The notes below the pieces were generated by a model. It was not told the origin of the DNA, ran no database searches, and saw nothing but the letters and a program-made list of their open reading frames with translations. A program made the translations under genes and the position numbers. From positions 186,001 to 250,000 of the forward strand of contig NZ_WESE01000004.1 of the NCBI RefSeq assembly GCF_009184895.1: a stretch of DNA of 64,000 bases. Reading direction: 5' to 3'. Shown piece by piece: positions 17,878 through 26,165 of this stretch (position 1 is its first letter; every line of letters begins with the position of its first letter). This DNA comes from Nostocoides sp. F2B08 (GTDB lineage Bacteria; Actinomycetota; Actinomycetes; Actinomycetales; Dermatophilaceae).

Positions 17878-19133
17878 AGCGCCTCCACCGCCAGGTCGGC
17901 GTGGCACGAGCACCGCTGGCGCAGGTGGGCTTCCACATGGTCGTCGAGGGTGGTCAGCAGTGAGGCGACGAGCCGGGCCGTCCCGTCGGGGTGCGCACAG
18001 GCGCCGCGGCCCCGGACGAGTCCGGTGAGCTCCTCGATTCTCGGCCTCGAGTCGACTCCGTGCGCGAGCGCCTCGACCTCCCGGGCGAGGGCGGGGAGCC
18101 CGTTCCTGCACGGACCGCACCGACCCGCCGTCTCGGCAGCCAGATAGGCGGTGTAGCGCGCCGTCTCGGCGACCGGGCAGGCACCGGTCGCGAGAGACAG
18201 CACCGATCCGGCCCCCAGGGACGCCCCGACTCGGCGGAGGTGCGCGTTCGACCAGCGCACGTCGGCGACGTCATCCGGGTGCACCCAGGACCCGTGGAAC
18301 CCGCCGATCAGGAGGGGCGCGCGGAGCGCCTCGTCACCCAGTACCGACCCGGCAGGCGCGCCGTGCTCGACCTCGACGACGCGGACTCCCGCGAACCGCC
18401 CGTCCGACTGTGGCGGGGTGGTCAGCGTCAGGAGCGTCGTTCCCGGCTCCGCGGCGGTTCCGTGGGAGGCGTATCGCTCGGCTCCCCACCGGACGATCGC
18501 CGCCAGGTGTGCAAAGGACTCCGCGTTCGAGAGCAGCGTCGGCCTGCCGCGGTGTCCGTCGACGGCCTCGGGAGCCCAGGACGTCACGGGCAGTCCGGTG
18601 CGGCCGGCGATGAGCTCGAGCACGGCGCGGGCCTGCCCCGAGACGAACCTGGGCTCGGCCTCGTGCCACTGCCAGCGCACACCCCGGTCCTGACGGTCGG
18701 CGATCGCGGTCGTGACCGCCGTGCCCGCCCACTGTCGATCGGCGGCCGTCACGACGTGGATGGACCGGGCGCCGATGGCTCGGGCGGCCAGCACGGCCCC
18801 GTCGAGCACGAGGTGGGGAGCGACCTCGAGCAGCGCCGTGTCCTTGGCGCTGGCCGGTTCTCCTTCGGCGGCGTTGACGACGACCACGGGGCGGCGTCCG
18901 GGCAGGCTGCTCCGGCGCTCCAGCACCGTCTCGAGCTTGCGCGCCATCGGGAAGCCGGCGCCCCCGCGGCCCCGGACCGCGAGCGGCGCGAACTGCGCCA
19001 GAAGATGGTCCGCGTCGGGGTCAGGAAGCGGACCGAAGCGGGACAGGTGGGCGGCCGACCCGGGTCCGCCGCCGAGCCCGGAGAGCAGGAGCGGGCCGGG
19101 AGCCACGTCGACGAGAGCGGGAGGACGGATCAT
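17874..19133 (-). CDS. NuoF-like NAD(P)H:acceptor flavoprotein with Fe-S domain
   Basis: This 419-residue protein is like the 51-kDa subunit of complex I. The FMN/NADH site shows as VRGRGGAGFPMARKLE (GRGGAGFP motif) and NAAEGEPASAKD. The C-terminal cluster region shows ACPVAETARYTAYLAAETAGRCGPCRNG and a later GACAHPDG. It would take electrons from NAD(P)H and pass them to the neighbouring ferredoxin or membrane protein. It lacks the rest of complex I. The ATG overlaps the stop of the ferric-reductase-like gene (ATGA), so the two are coupled. A role in an extracytoplasmic reductase chain is inferred from context. Confidence 0.88.
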   Translation of the reverse strand: MIRPPALVDVAPGPLLLSGLGGGPGSAAHLSRFGPLPDPDADHLLAQFAPLAVRGRGGAGFPMARKLETVLERRSSLPGRRPVVVVNAAEGEPASAKDTALLEVAPHLVLDGAVLAARAIGARSIHVVTAADRQWAGTAVTTAIADRQDRGVRWQWHEAEPRFVSGQARAVLELIAGRTGLPVTSWAPEAVDGHRGRPTLLSNAESFAHLAAIVRWGAERYASHGTAAEPGTTLLTLTTPPQSDGRFAGVRVVEVEHGAPAGSVLGDEALRAPLLIGGFHGSWVHPDDVADVRWSNAHLRRVGASLGAGSVLSLATGACPVAETARYTAYLAAETAGRCGPCRNGLPALAREVEALAHGVDSRPRIEELTGLVRGRGACAHPDGTARLVASLLTTLDDHVEAHLRQRCSCHADLAVEAL

Positions 19134-19765
19134 CGTGCACCTGCCGGGTCGGCTCCGAGGAGGTCCTCGAGGTGCGCCTCGTCCGCGTCGCCGGGACCGG
19201 TCCGATGAACGGCGCCCACTGCGAGGATCGCTCGGCGCCGCCGGCCTGCTGACACCAGCCGCGCTCCGACCGCCAGGGCGACGGCCGCCACGCATCCGGC
19301 GGTGATGGCCGCCAGCCAGCTGCTGCCGGCATCGGTGCCGATGCCCACGCCGTGGACGACACCTGCCGTCCAGGCGGCGTAGGTCGTCAGGTGGACGAGG
19401 AACCAGGCACGGTGGGGAAGCCGGCCGCGGGCGAGCGACGTCGCCGCGACGACGAGCGTGAGGTCGAGGGCCAGGGTGCCGAGCCCCAGCCAGACGGGCT
19501 CGTAGCTCGCTCCGACCGGCACGACGGCATGCCACCAGCGGATGTCGACGTACTCGTCGACGACCGCGGTGATCGCGTGTGCGGTGAGGAGGAGCACCGA
19601 GAGAGCCGCAAGGGTCCGGTGCAGGCCCTGGGTGACGAAGCGGGGCCACAGCGGACTGGCCCCGCGACCGGTCGCGAGCACGCCGAGCACCACCGAGAGC
19701 GTGAAGAGGACGAGGAGGACGACACCGGTCCCGCGGTTGAGGTACCAGAGCAGGGGCGAGCTCAT
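19130..19765 (-). CDS. Ferric-reductase-like transmembrane protein
   Basis: This 211-residue membrane protein has about six helices of the ferric-reductase-like (FRD) fold, a b-type heme conduit. Candidate heme ligands are His residues in LHRTLAALSVLLLTAHAITAV and PHRAWFLVHLTTYAAWTAGVVHGVG, spaced across two helices. It lacks the FAD and NAD domains of full ferric reductases; the NuoF-like protein downstream may supply electrons instead. It overlaps the genes on both sides by four bases. Acceptor candidates outside the membrane would be flavin-bearing proteins made by ApbE, but none is recognisable here. Confidence 0.85.
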   Translation of the reverse strand: MSSPLLWYLNRGTGVVLLVLFTLSVVLGVLATGRGASPLWPRFVTQGLHRTLAALSVLLLTAHAITAVVDEYVDIRWWHAVVPVGASYEPVWLGLGTLALDLTLVVAATSLARGRLPHRAWFLVHLTTYAAWTAGVVHGVGIGTDAGSSWLAAITAGCVAAVALAVGARLVSAGRRRRAILAVGAVHRTGPGDADEAHLEDLLGADPAGAR

Positions 19766-20793
19766 TCGGACACCTCGAACCCCGACGCGTCCCAGGCCGG
19801 TGTCGTCAGCACACGGTCGTCGACATCCACGAGCCGCGCCGCGACATCGCGCGCGAGCAGCCAGGGCCATGCGGCGTCACCGAGCACCATGGCGGCGGTG
19901 CTCGCCGTGTTCGCCGCGACCGCGGTGCGGCCCCAGGCGGTCACGGTGCGCAGCGGGCCGTCGGCGGGGGCACCCGTCCTGGGGTCGACCAGGTGGTTCC
20001 ACTGCCGACCGCCCCGTGACCACCGGCGCGCGGCCGTGCTCGAGGTCGCGAGACCACCGTCGCGCAGCCGCACCCTCGGGGGAGTCCCATCCGTCTCGAG
20101 ATCGGCGACGGTGCCGGCCAGAACGACCGGGTAGGCCGGCACTGATGTGACGTTCCCGTCGTCCGGGCCCGCGACCCGGACGTCTCCGCCCACACTGACG
20201 AGGGCGGGAGCGCCGAGCTCATGCGCGATGGCGAGAGCCACGAGGTCGGCGGCGAGCGCCTTGCCGGTCGCTCCGAGGTCGAGCTCGGACCCGGGTGGCA
20301 CGCACACTCCGTCGTCCCCGACCTGCACGTTTCGCCAGTCGCGCCGGGGACGCGGAACAGAGGTGGGCGCGGGGTCGTCCGCAGGGACGAGGGCGAACGT
20401 GCGGTCGTATCCGGCTGCGGTGAGCACCGTCCCCAGCGTCGGGTCGACGAGGCCGTCGGTCTCGTCCGCTGCCTCGAGCGCGACCTGCACCGCGGCGACG
20501 AGGAGGGGGGACACGGACACGATGCTGCCGGCGGCCCGGTTGGCGTGGCTGAGGTCACTGTCGGCGCGGAAGCGGCTGCAGGCGAGATCCACCTCGTTCA
20601 GGATGTCGACGGCGAGCGCCACCGCGGAGGCGATCGCGTCCGGTGTCGTCCGCAGGTCGACATAGGTACCCAGCGCCCGCCACGAGGCGGCGCCGAGATC
20701 GGCGTCCACGGCCAGGACGGGTGGGTCGTCGGCCGCCGTGGTGGTCGGGCGGGTCCTCGCGGTCATGGCGGTCATGGCGGTCATGGCGGTCAC
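19762..20793 (-). CDS. apbE: FAD:protein FMN transferase (ApbE family)
   Basis: This 343-residue enzyme transfers FMN from FAD to a Thr/Ser of a partner protein. The fold is recognisable by YVDLRTTPDAI, the SELDLGATGKALAADL block (equivalent of the family's D-x-G-x-x-x-K-G region), and a late HLVDPRTGAPADGPLRTVTAWG segment, the HI(V)DP-x-TG motif. No obvious lipobox or signal peptide is seen. The GTG at 20793 overlaps the stop of the small gene upstream; three further in-frame ATGs follow every 9 bases because of a tandem repeat, so the start is uncertain by up to nine codons. No FMN_bind-domain acceptor with a clear SGAT motif is in the window. Confidence 0.88.
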   Translation of the reverse strand: MTAMTAMTAMTARTRPTTTAADDPPVLAVDADLGAASWRALGTYVDLRTTPDAIASAVALAVDILNEVDLACSRFRADSDLSHANRAAGSIVSVSPLLVAAVQVALEAADETDGLVDPTLGTVLTAAGYDRTFALVPADDPAPTSVPRPRRDWRNVQVGDDGVCVPPGSELDLGATGKALAADLVALAIAHELGAPALVSVGGDVRVAGPDDGNVTSVPAYPVVLAGTVADLETDGTPPRVRLRDGGLATSSTAARRWSRGGRQWNHLVDPRTGAPADGPLRTVTAWGRTAVAANTASTAAMVLGDAAWPWLLARDVAARLVDVDDRVLTTPAWDASGFEVSE

Positions 20794-20796
20794 GAG
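20761..20796. repeat. 9-bp tandem repeat at the ApbE start
   Basis: GGTCATGGC is repeated three times exactly (20761-20787), followed by a fourth degenerate unit. On the minus strand each unit supplies an in-frame ATG, after the GTG at 20793, giving a start region of repeated MTA. Confidence 0.75.
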
Positions 20797-21197
20797 CCGG
20801 TGCTCTTGGCAGGCGGGGCGGGGGGCGGCGGGGGCGTGTCCACTCGGCCCTGCGAACCCGCGGACGATGGTCGGCCCCCGACGGTGGCACTCCCCGAGGA
20901 GGATGCTCCGACACGCACCTCGGGGCCCACGACGGTGCGCTCCGGTCGCGGCGTCACCACCACGACCGGGTTCTCGGCGGCCCACTCGGCGAGCGCCTCG
21001 GCATGGGCACGGGCGGCCTCCGCCTCGGCCGCGGCGGCCCCGAGGGCGTTGTCGGTCTGGTCCTGTGCCGTCTCGTGCGCCGCTGCGGCGGTGGCCGCCA
21101 CGGTCCCGGCTGCCGTCGCGGCCGCGAGGGTGCCGCTGAGAACCTGCAGGAGCAGGCGGGAACGGTTGCGTTGAGCGGGGCTCAGGAGCGGTCTCAC
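20790..21197 (-). CDS. Small membrane-anchored protein with Ala-rich helix and Pro-rich tail (unknown)
   Basis: I do not recognise this 135-residue protein. It has a basic N-terminus, one hydrophobic segment (about residues 15-38), an Ala/Glu-rich predicted helix, then a low-complexity region rich in Val, Ser, Gly and a PPPPPAPP tail. It looks exported and membrane-anchored. It is first in the five-gene operon and overlaps ApbE by four bases, the slot where related clusters carry an FMN-binding protein. There is no FMN_bind domain, but a Ser/Thr-rich GASSSGSATVGG stretch might accept flavin; that is speculation. The GTG start at 21197 is chosen from GAGGACC upstream. Confidence 0.6.
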   Translation of the reverse strand: MRPLLSPAQRNRSRLLLQVLSGTLAAATAAGTVAATAAAAHETAQDQTDNALGAAAAEAEAARAHAEALAEWAAENPVVVVTPRPERTVVGPEVRVGASSSGSATVGGRPSSAGSQGRVDTPPPPPAPPAKSTGS

Positions 21198-21496
21198 GGG
21201 TGGGTCCTCACGGCGGTCGGGACAGGCACCGGACGGTGCCACCGACCCCACGATCCGGCTCCCCTCGGCAAGGGCGCCTCATCGGTCCGTTAAGGAATCG
21301 TCATGCTCGCGATCCCCCGGGCTCCGACGACGGCGCGTCGCCGGTGCGCACACCGTGTGGACGGCGCTGGGGCCCAACCGCCCACGGGGCGACCAGGGCA
21401 ACTCCTTGATCCTGTCTTGACACGCCCGCGAGGCGCTCTTGACGCGGCGGCCGGGAGCCTGGAGGCAGTCCCAACCGTCCAGTCCCGGAGGTCATC
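21198..21496. promoter_or_regulatory. Divergent intergenic region of the electron-transfer island
   Basis: About 300 bases separate the minus-strand operon from the Asp/His-rich gene. Promoters for both must lie here. I see no convincing palindrome; a TTGATC-to-TCTTGAC stretch near 21405-21420 and a second TCTTGAC near 21438 are possible -35 elements or response-regulator half-sites, with weak support. Confidence 0.35.
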
Positions 21497-21865
21497 GTGT
21501 CGCTGTCCGCCCCCATCGGCGCTGGTCTGCTCATCGGCGGCCTCGCCGCCTTCGCCGTGTACTCCTCGGCAGCGCCGATCGACGAAGCAGCTGTCGGCGT
21601 GCCGACCTCCACCCCGACCCTCGCTGCGACGGCGCGGCCGACGGTGACGCTGATGGCGCCGGGGTGTGAACCCCCTGCCGTGCTCGTGGAGGGTGAGTGC
21701 CTCGTCACCGTGCCCGGACCCACGATCGCGGTCCCCGGTCCCGGATGGTCGTCCCAGGCGACCGACGAGGAGTGGGAGGACGACGACCATGATGACGACG
21801 ACCATGATGACGATGATGACGATGACCACCGCGACGACGACCACCACGACCATGACGACGACTGA
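21497..21865 (+). CDS. Exported small protein with Asp/His-rich C-terminal tail
   Basis: This 122-residue protein starts with a hydrophobic segment (GAGLLIGGLAAFAVYSSAA) that could be a signal or anchor. A Thr/Pro-rich linker and a two-Cys segment (APGCEPPAVLVEGECLV) follow. The last 33 residues are almost only Asp and His with a few Glu, Trp and Arg. Such tails bind divalent metals or calcium. The position, divergent from the ApbE/FRD operon and next to a two-component system, suggests a surface metal sink or sensor partner for the reductase (inference). The GTG start has CGGAGG 8-13 bases upstream. I know no named family. Confidence 0.68.
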   Translation: MSLSAPIGAGLLIGGLAAFAVYSSAAPIDEAAVGVPTSTPTLAATARPTVTLMAPGCEPPAVLVEGECLVTVPGPTIAVPGPGWSSQATDEEWEDDDHDDDDHDDDDDDDHRDDDHHDHDDD

Positions 21866-21891
21866 CCAGAGCGCGGAGCCCTCTCACCTCG

Positions 21892-23337
21892 TCAGGAACG
21901 ACTCCGCGACTCCGAGTCGACCGACGACCCTTCCTGCGCCGGGAGGGTGACGGTGACGTCGAGGCCGCCGAGGTCCGAACGGTCGAGACTCACGGACCCG
22001 CCGACACCTTCGGCCAGACGGTGGACGATCGCGAGCCCGAGCCCGGTCGATCCCGCGTCGCTGTGGCCGCGTCCGCGGTACGGCTGGTGCAGACCGGGAC
22101 CTGCGTCAGCGACGGTGAGGCTCAGCCCTGCCTGTCGTGCCTCCTCGACACCAGCGGCACCCTCGACACCGGCGGGACTGTCGACACCACCGGAAACGTC
22201 GATGATGACCGGACGGATCGTGACGCGGACCTCGGCGCCCTCCGGCGTGTGCGCGAAGACGTTGTCCAGGAGGATGTCGACGATCTCTCGCACGTCCTCG
22301 GCCGGCAGCCCGACCGGTGTTCGCACGGTCACGGTCGCGGCGGTCCGGGGGTCGGTCACCGCGCCGTCGTCGACCGCCACGGTCATTCGCCTCCCCTGGT
22401 CCTCGGCGAGAGGCGACCAGAAGGCGACTCGAGCGGCGACCACCGCCGGCAGCTCGCTGGACCTCGGGAGCTCGTCACGCACGGCCCGTCTGGCGTCGCG
22501 CACGACGTCGTCGATACTGCGCTGGAGCTCGTCGACGTGGGCCCGCAGTCGGCCGGCCAGCTCCTCGTCCGTCACGAGGTCGGTGTCCAGCCGCAGGGCC
22601 GTGACGGGAGTGCGGAGCCGATGACCGAGATCTGCGACGTTCTCCCGCTCGGCGGTCACGAGCTCGTGGATCCGGTCGGCGAGCGCGTTGAGCGCACGAC
22701 CGAGCTCCGCGGTCTCCGGCGGGCCGCCCGGCACTGCTCGGGCGGTCGAGTCGCCCTCGCGCAGCCGGTGTGCGACACGGGCCACCTCGACGACCGGCTC
22801 ACTGGTGCGCCGGCCCAGTCGGAAAGCTGCCGCCACCGACAGGGCCACCAGTCCCAGGCCGAGGACCGAGATCGTCACCCATGCCCCCAGGACCCCCTCG
22901 CGGAGCTCCTCGGCGGGCACCGTGGCAACCACCACCTCGAGACCGCGGGAGGTCGCCACCGGCACGACGGCGTCCAGCCCGTGATCCTGGTCGATGGTGA
23001 ACGCGCCCTGCTCCTCACGGGCACGCGCGACAGCAGCCCAGGTGTCACGGTCGAGCGTGTCCGCCGTGGGCACACCGTCCCGGCCGAGCACCGTTCCATC
23101 GGCCTCGACCACGATGACCTCCGGTCCGCGGATCCCGGCGTCAGCCACGGTGCGGGCGAGGGTCTCCCTGTCCTCGAGGCTGGCCACCAGCGTCGCGACG
23201 CTCTGGGCCTGCTCCCGAGCGCGGGTCGTCGCCCGGTCCGTAGCAAGGTTGGCGACGAGGAAGCACAGGGGGACGATGAAGGCCAGCACGACCGCAGAGG
23301 TCGTGGCCGCCACGAGGAAGGCGATGCGGCGCGTCAC
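21892..23337 (-). CDS. Two-component sensor histidine kinase
   Basis: This 481-residue membrane kinase has a first helix at about residues 6-30, an extracytoplasmic sensor of about 120 residues, a second helix (VTISVLGLGLVALSVAAAF), a HAMP-like linker and the kinase core. The H-box reads DLGHRLRTPVTALR, the N-box DNVFAHTPEG, and the G-box GSTGLGLAIVHRL. A Gly/Val/Asp-rich insertion lies between the N and G boxes. It starts with GTG overlapping the stop of the response regulator gene. The input signal is unknown; the neighbours suggest redox, metal or envelope status. Confidence 0.9.
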   Translation of the reverse strand: MTRRIAFLVAATTSAVVLAFIVPLCFLVANLATDRATTRAREQAQSVATLVASLEDRETLARTVADAGIRGPEVIVVEADGTVLGRDGVPTADTLDRDTWAAVARAREEQGAFTIDQDHGLDAVVPVATSRGLEVVVATVPAEELREGVLGAWVTISVLGLGLVALSVAAAFRLGRRTSEPVVEVARVAHRLREGDSTARAVPGGPPETAELGRALNALADRIHELVTAERENVADLGHRLRTPVTALRLDTDLVTDEELAGRLRAHVDELQRSIDDVVRDARRAVRDELPRSSELPAVVAARVAFWSPLAEDQGRRMTVAVDDGAVTDPRTAATVTVRTPVGLPAEDVREIVDILLDNVFAHTPEGAEVRVTIRPVIIDVSGGVDSPAGVEGAAGVEEARQAGLSLTVADAGPGLHQPYRGRGHSDAGSTGLGLAIVHRLAEGVGGSVSLDRSDLGGLDVTVTLPAQEGSSVDSESRSRS

Positions 23338-24047
23338 GAGTCAGGATCCTCGCGGGTGTCGCTCGGAGAGGTGAGCCGCACGCCCACGCCACGCACACTG
23401 TGGAGGTACACCGGATGAGCGGCCGTCTCGCCCAGCTTGCGACGGAGCCACGACAGGTGGACGTCGACGGTGCGCTCGCCCCCGCCGTACGGTTGGTTCC
23501 ACACCTCGGCGAGGATGTCTCGTTTCGTGACGACCTCACCCGCGCGGCCGGCGAGCAGGTGGAGCAGATCGAACTCCAGTCGCGACAGGTCGAGCTCGGT
23601 CCCGCGCAGGGTCGCCTGCCGGGTCATGGGATCCACGACCAGGTCCCCGACCCGGAGCGGCTCCGGCGCGCCGCCGCCGGCGGTCCGGCGCAGGACCGCC
23701 CGGATGCGCGCCTCGAGCTGGTCCATGCCGAAGGGCTTGACGACATAGTCGTCGGCGCCCGCATCGAGAGCCCGCACCACCGAGGGGTCGTCGTCGCGGG
23801 CCGTCACGACGATGACGGGCGTGCTCCGCACCGCGCGGAGCATGGTCAGGAGGCTGTGTCCGTCGAGGTCGGGGAGTCCCAGGTCGAGGAGGACGACATC
23901 TGGCTGCTCGTCGAGCGCCTGCTGCAGACCTGTCAGCCCCGCCGGAGCGCTCGACACGACGTGGCCGCGATCGGTCAGCGAGCGGATCAGGGACGAGCGG
24001 ATCGCCGGGTCGTCCTCGATGACGAGCACGTGTGTCACAGTGGGCAC
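23334..24047 (-). CDS. OmpR/PhoB-family response regulator
   Basis: This 237-residue regulator has a receiver domain with acidic pocket IEDDPAI, phospho-acceptor Asp in VVLLDLGLPDLDG, conserved Thr in VVTARDDD and Lys in VVKPFGMDQ. A winged-helix DNA-binding domain (residues about 135-230) follows, with LSRLEFDLLHLLAGRAGEVVTKRDIL and the RTVDVHLSWLRRKLG recognition helix. It overlaps the kinase by four bases. Likely targets include the adjacent electron-transfer operon and the Asp/His-rich gene, but I see no repeated half-sites to prove it. Confidence 0.92.
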   Translation of the reverse strand: MPTVTHVLVIEDDPAIRSSLIRSLTDRGHVVSSAPAGLTGLQQALDEQPDVVLLDLGLPDLDGHSLLTMLRAVRSTPVIVVTARDDDPSVVRALDAGADDYVVKPFGMDQLEARIRAVLRRTAGGGAPEPLRVGDLVVDPMTRQATLRGTELDLSRLEFDLLHLLAGRAGEVVTKRDILAEVWNQPYGGGERTVDVHLSWLRRKLGETAAHPVYLHSVRGVGVRLTSPSDTREDPDS

Positions 24048-24064
24048 ACTATGGCAGAGCGGAC

Positions 24065-24553
24065 GTGAGCAGAGTGGGGACGCGACAACGCCGACTCGTG
24101 GCGATGGCTCTCGGATGGGTGGCAGTCGTCGTCGCCGTCGCCGTCGTCACCTTCATCGTGGTCGACCGGGCAGGACGGGGGGTGGGGCAGGCCACCGGGG
24201 CGCCCACGCTGCCGGACGTCGCCTCCTCGACCGGCACCCTGCCTGCGGCGACGGTGTCAGGCACCGCCGGCTCACCCGGCTCCACGGGGACCCCGACAGG
24301 CCCGACCGAGTCCACCGGGGGGACGGCACGCACCGAGTCCTTCACGACGGCCGGTGGCACCGTGGTCGCGTCCTGCGACGGGGAGCAGGTCACCCTCGAG
24401 TCCATCACCGTGCGGGACGGCTGGCGGTTCGAGCAGGAGGCCGAGCGGGGACGGCTCGAGGTGAAGTTCGAGAGCCGTCTGGACGACGACGTCGACGATG
24501 CCGAGCTCCACCTGGTCTGCGTCGCAGGCACTCCGACCCCCGTCGGCGACTGA
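24065..24553 (+). CDS. Membrane-anchored extracytoplasmic protein of unknown function
   Basis: This protein of about 162 residues has a basic N-terminus, one helix (ALGWVAVVVAVAVVTFIVV), a long Ser/Thr/Gly/Pro linker, and a small C-terminal domain with two cysteines (VASCDGEQ and LVCVAG) that could form a disulfide. I recognise no family. It is divergent from the two-component genes, with starts only about 18 bases apart, so it may be regulated by them or part of the same response. The start is uncertain: GTG at 24065 or 24074, or an upstream ATG inside the regulator's 5' end. Confidence 0.62.
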   Translation: MSRVGTRQRRLVAMALGWVAVVVAVAVVTFIVVDRAGRGVGQATGAPTLPDVASSTGTLPAATVSGTAGSPGSTGTPTGPTESTGGTARTESFTTAGGTVVASCDGEQVTLESITVRDGWRFEQEAERGRLEVKFESRLDDDVDDAELHLVCVAGTPTPVGD

Positions 24554-24583
24554 CACCCACTGGCCGATGGCTATCCTGCCCGG

Positions 24584-24979
24584 GTGATGGCTGTCCTGCT
24601 GGGAGTGCGCTTCGTCGCCGAGCTCGGGATGCTCGCGTGCCTGGGTCTGGCCGGGTGGCGACTCGGGGACTCGTGGCCCACGTCGCTGGGCGTGGCCGTC
24701 GTCCTCCCGCTGGCGGGAGCCGTCGCGTGGGGACGTTGGGTGGCCCCGCGGGCCTCACGTCGACTGTCCGACCCCGCACGGCTGATGCTGGAGGTCGCTC
24801 TCTTCGGCGCCACGCTGGTGACGGTCCTGCTGGCCGAGCCCGCGCGCTGGCTCGTCGTCCTCGTCGTCGCGGTGTGTGCGGCGTTCCTCGTGAGCATTCC
24901 GGCGCGTCGGCACGAACCGGGCCCCGTACCGCCCGCGACCGGCACCGGCGCGGCTCTCGGGACAAACGGACGGGACTGA
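24584..24979 (+). CDS. YrdB-like (DUF2568) membrane protein
   Basis: This 131-residue protein has four hydrophobic segments and an opening LLGVRFVAELGMLACLGLAGWRL that matches the YrdB/DUF2568 family; function unknown. TATCCT (24572-24577) ends exactly 6 bases before the GTG at 24584, so the transcript is probably leaderless. The ATG at 24587 is the alternative start. A YibE/F gene follows after 6 bases. Confidence 0.78.
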   Translation: MMAVLLGVRFVAELGMLACLGLAGWRLGDSWPTSLGVAVVLPLAGAVAWGRWVAPRASRRLSDPARLMLEVALFGATLVTVLLAEPARWLVVLVVAVCAAFLVSIPARRHEPGPVPPATGTGAALGTNGRD

Positions 24980-24985
24980 TCGGAC

Positions 24986-26155
24986 ATGGCGGGACGCCAC
25001 GCCCATCCACCTGCGTCCGAAGGTCGGACGCCACCTGCGGTCCTCGCCGTGGTCGCGGCCCTTCTCGTCGTCGTCGGGCTGGCCATGGTCGCCCTGTGGC
25101 CCGACGGGGCGACCACATCGGTCGGGACGCCGGCGGGCGACCAGGTCACCGGGGTGGTCGAGAGCGTCGACCCGCAGCCGTGCCCGGATCCGGACGCAGA
25201 GGACTGCGGCACGGCCACCGTTCGCCTGACGTCTGGCGACCTCGAGGGGGACACGGTCACCGTCCCGATCCCGGGCGGCGTCGGTGCGCCGACGATCGGC
25301 CCGGGTGACGGGGTGGCGATGTCCTACGTGCCCGACAACCCGCCCGAGACCCGTTATGCCATCGTCGACCAGCTCAGAGGGACCCAGCTGTGGGTGCTCC
25401 TGATCGCGTTCGTTCTCGCGGTCCTCGCCTTCGGACGGTGGCGAGGCCTCACCGCTCTGCTCGGGTTGTCGGTGTCCTTCGCGATCATCCTCGGGTTCGT
25501 CATCCCGGCGATTCTCGACGGCAAACCACCCCTGGCCGTCGCGATCGTCGGATCCGCGGCGATCGTCCTCTCGGTGCTCTACCTCACCCACGGCCTTGGG
25601 CGCACCACGACTGTGGCCGTTGCCGGGACACTGGTCAGCCTCGTCATCACCGGACTCCTCGCCGTGGTCGCGGTCGATGCGCTGAGCCTCACCGGCGCCG
25701 TCGACGACAGCGCGCTCGCCGTCGGCCAGCTCCAGGGCGTCGACCTGCGCGGCCTGCTCCTGGCCGGCATCTTGATCGGGTCGCTGGGCGTCCTGGACGA
25801 CGTCACGGTCACCCAGGCGCACACGGTCGAGGAACTCGCCACCGCCAACCCCGGGTACGGCCTCTCGGAGCTCTACGGGTCGGCGATCCGCGTCGGCCGC
25901 TCCCATATCGCCTCGGTCATCAACACCATCGTGCTCGCCTACGCCGGAGCCTCCTTGCCGCTCCTCGTGCTCGTCGTGGCCCTCGACGACCCGATCGGCG
26001 ACATCCTCACCGACCAGCTCGTCGCCACAGAGCTCGTCCGGAGCGCCGTCGGCACCATCGGGTTGATCGCCGCCGTCCCGATCACGACCGCCGCCGCCGC
26101 TCTCGTCGCCTCCCGGGGACGACGCGCCCAGAAGGCGTCTGGGGTGCAGGAGTAG
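24986..26155 (+). CDS. YibE/F-family membrane protein
   Basis: This 389-residue protein has an N-terminal helix, an extracytoplasmic domain of about 90 residues (with CPDPDAEDCG) and about eight further helices. The GVLDDVTVTQAHTVEEL stretch is the recognisable YibE/F signature. The family is thought to be a transporter, but its substrate is unknown. It probably forms an operon with the YrdB-like gene. Its TAG stop is also part of the TAGCGT -10 element of the next gene. Confidence 0.85.
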   Translation: MAGRHAHPPASEGRTPPAVLAVVAALLVVVGLAMVALWPDGATTSVGTPAGDQVTGVVESVDPQPCPDPDAEDCGTATVRLTSGDLEGDTVTVPIPGGVGAPTIGPGDGVAMSYVPDNPPETRYAIVDQLRGTQLWVLLIAFVLAVLAFGRWRGLTALLGLSVSFAIILGFVIPAILDGKPPLAVAIVGSAAIVLSVLYLTHGLGRTTTVAVAGTLVSLVITGLLAVVAVDALSLTGAVDDSALAVGQLQGVDLRGLLLAGILIGSLGVLDDVTVTQAHTVEELATANPGYGLSELYGSAIRVGRSHIASVINTIVLAYAGASLPLLVLVVALDDPIGDILTDQLVATELVRSAVGTIGLIAAVPITTAAAALVASRGRRAQKASGVQE

Positions 26156-26165
26156 CGTGGCGTGA

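Noticed and set aside
20790-21197. FMN_bind protein as ApbE substrate
   Set aside because: No FMN_bind fold or true SGAT motif is visible; the Ser/Thr-rich stretch alone does not support the call.
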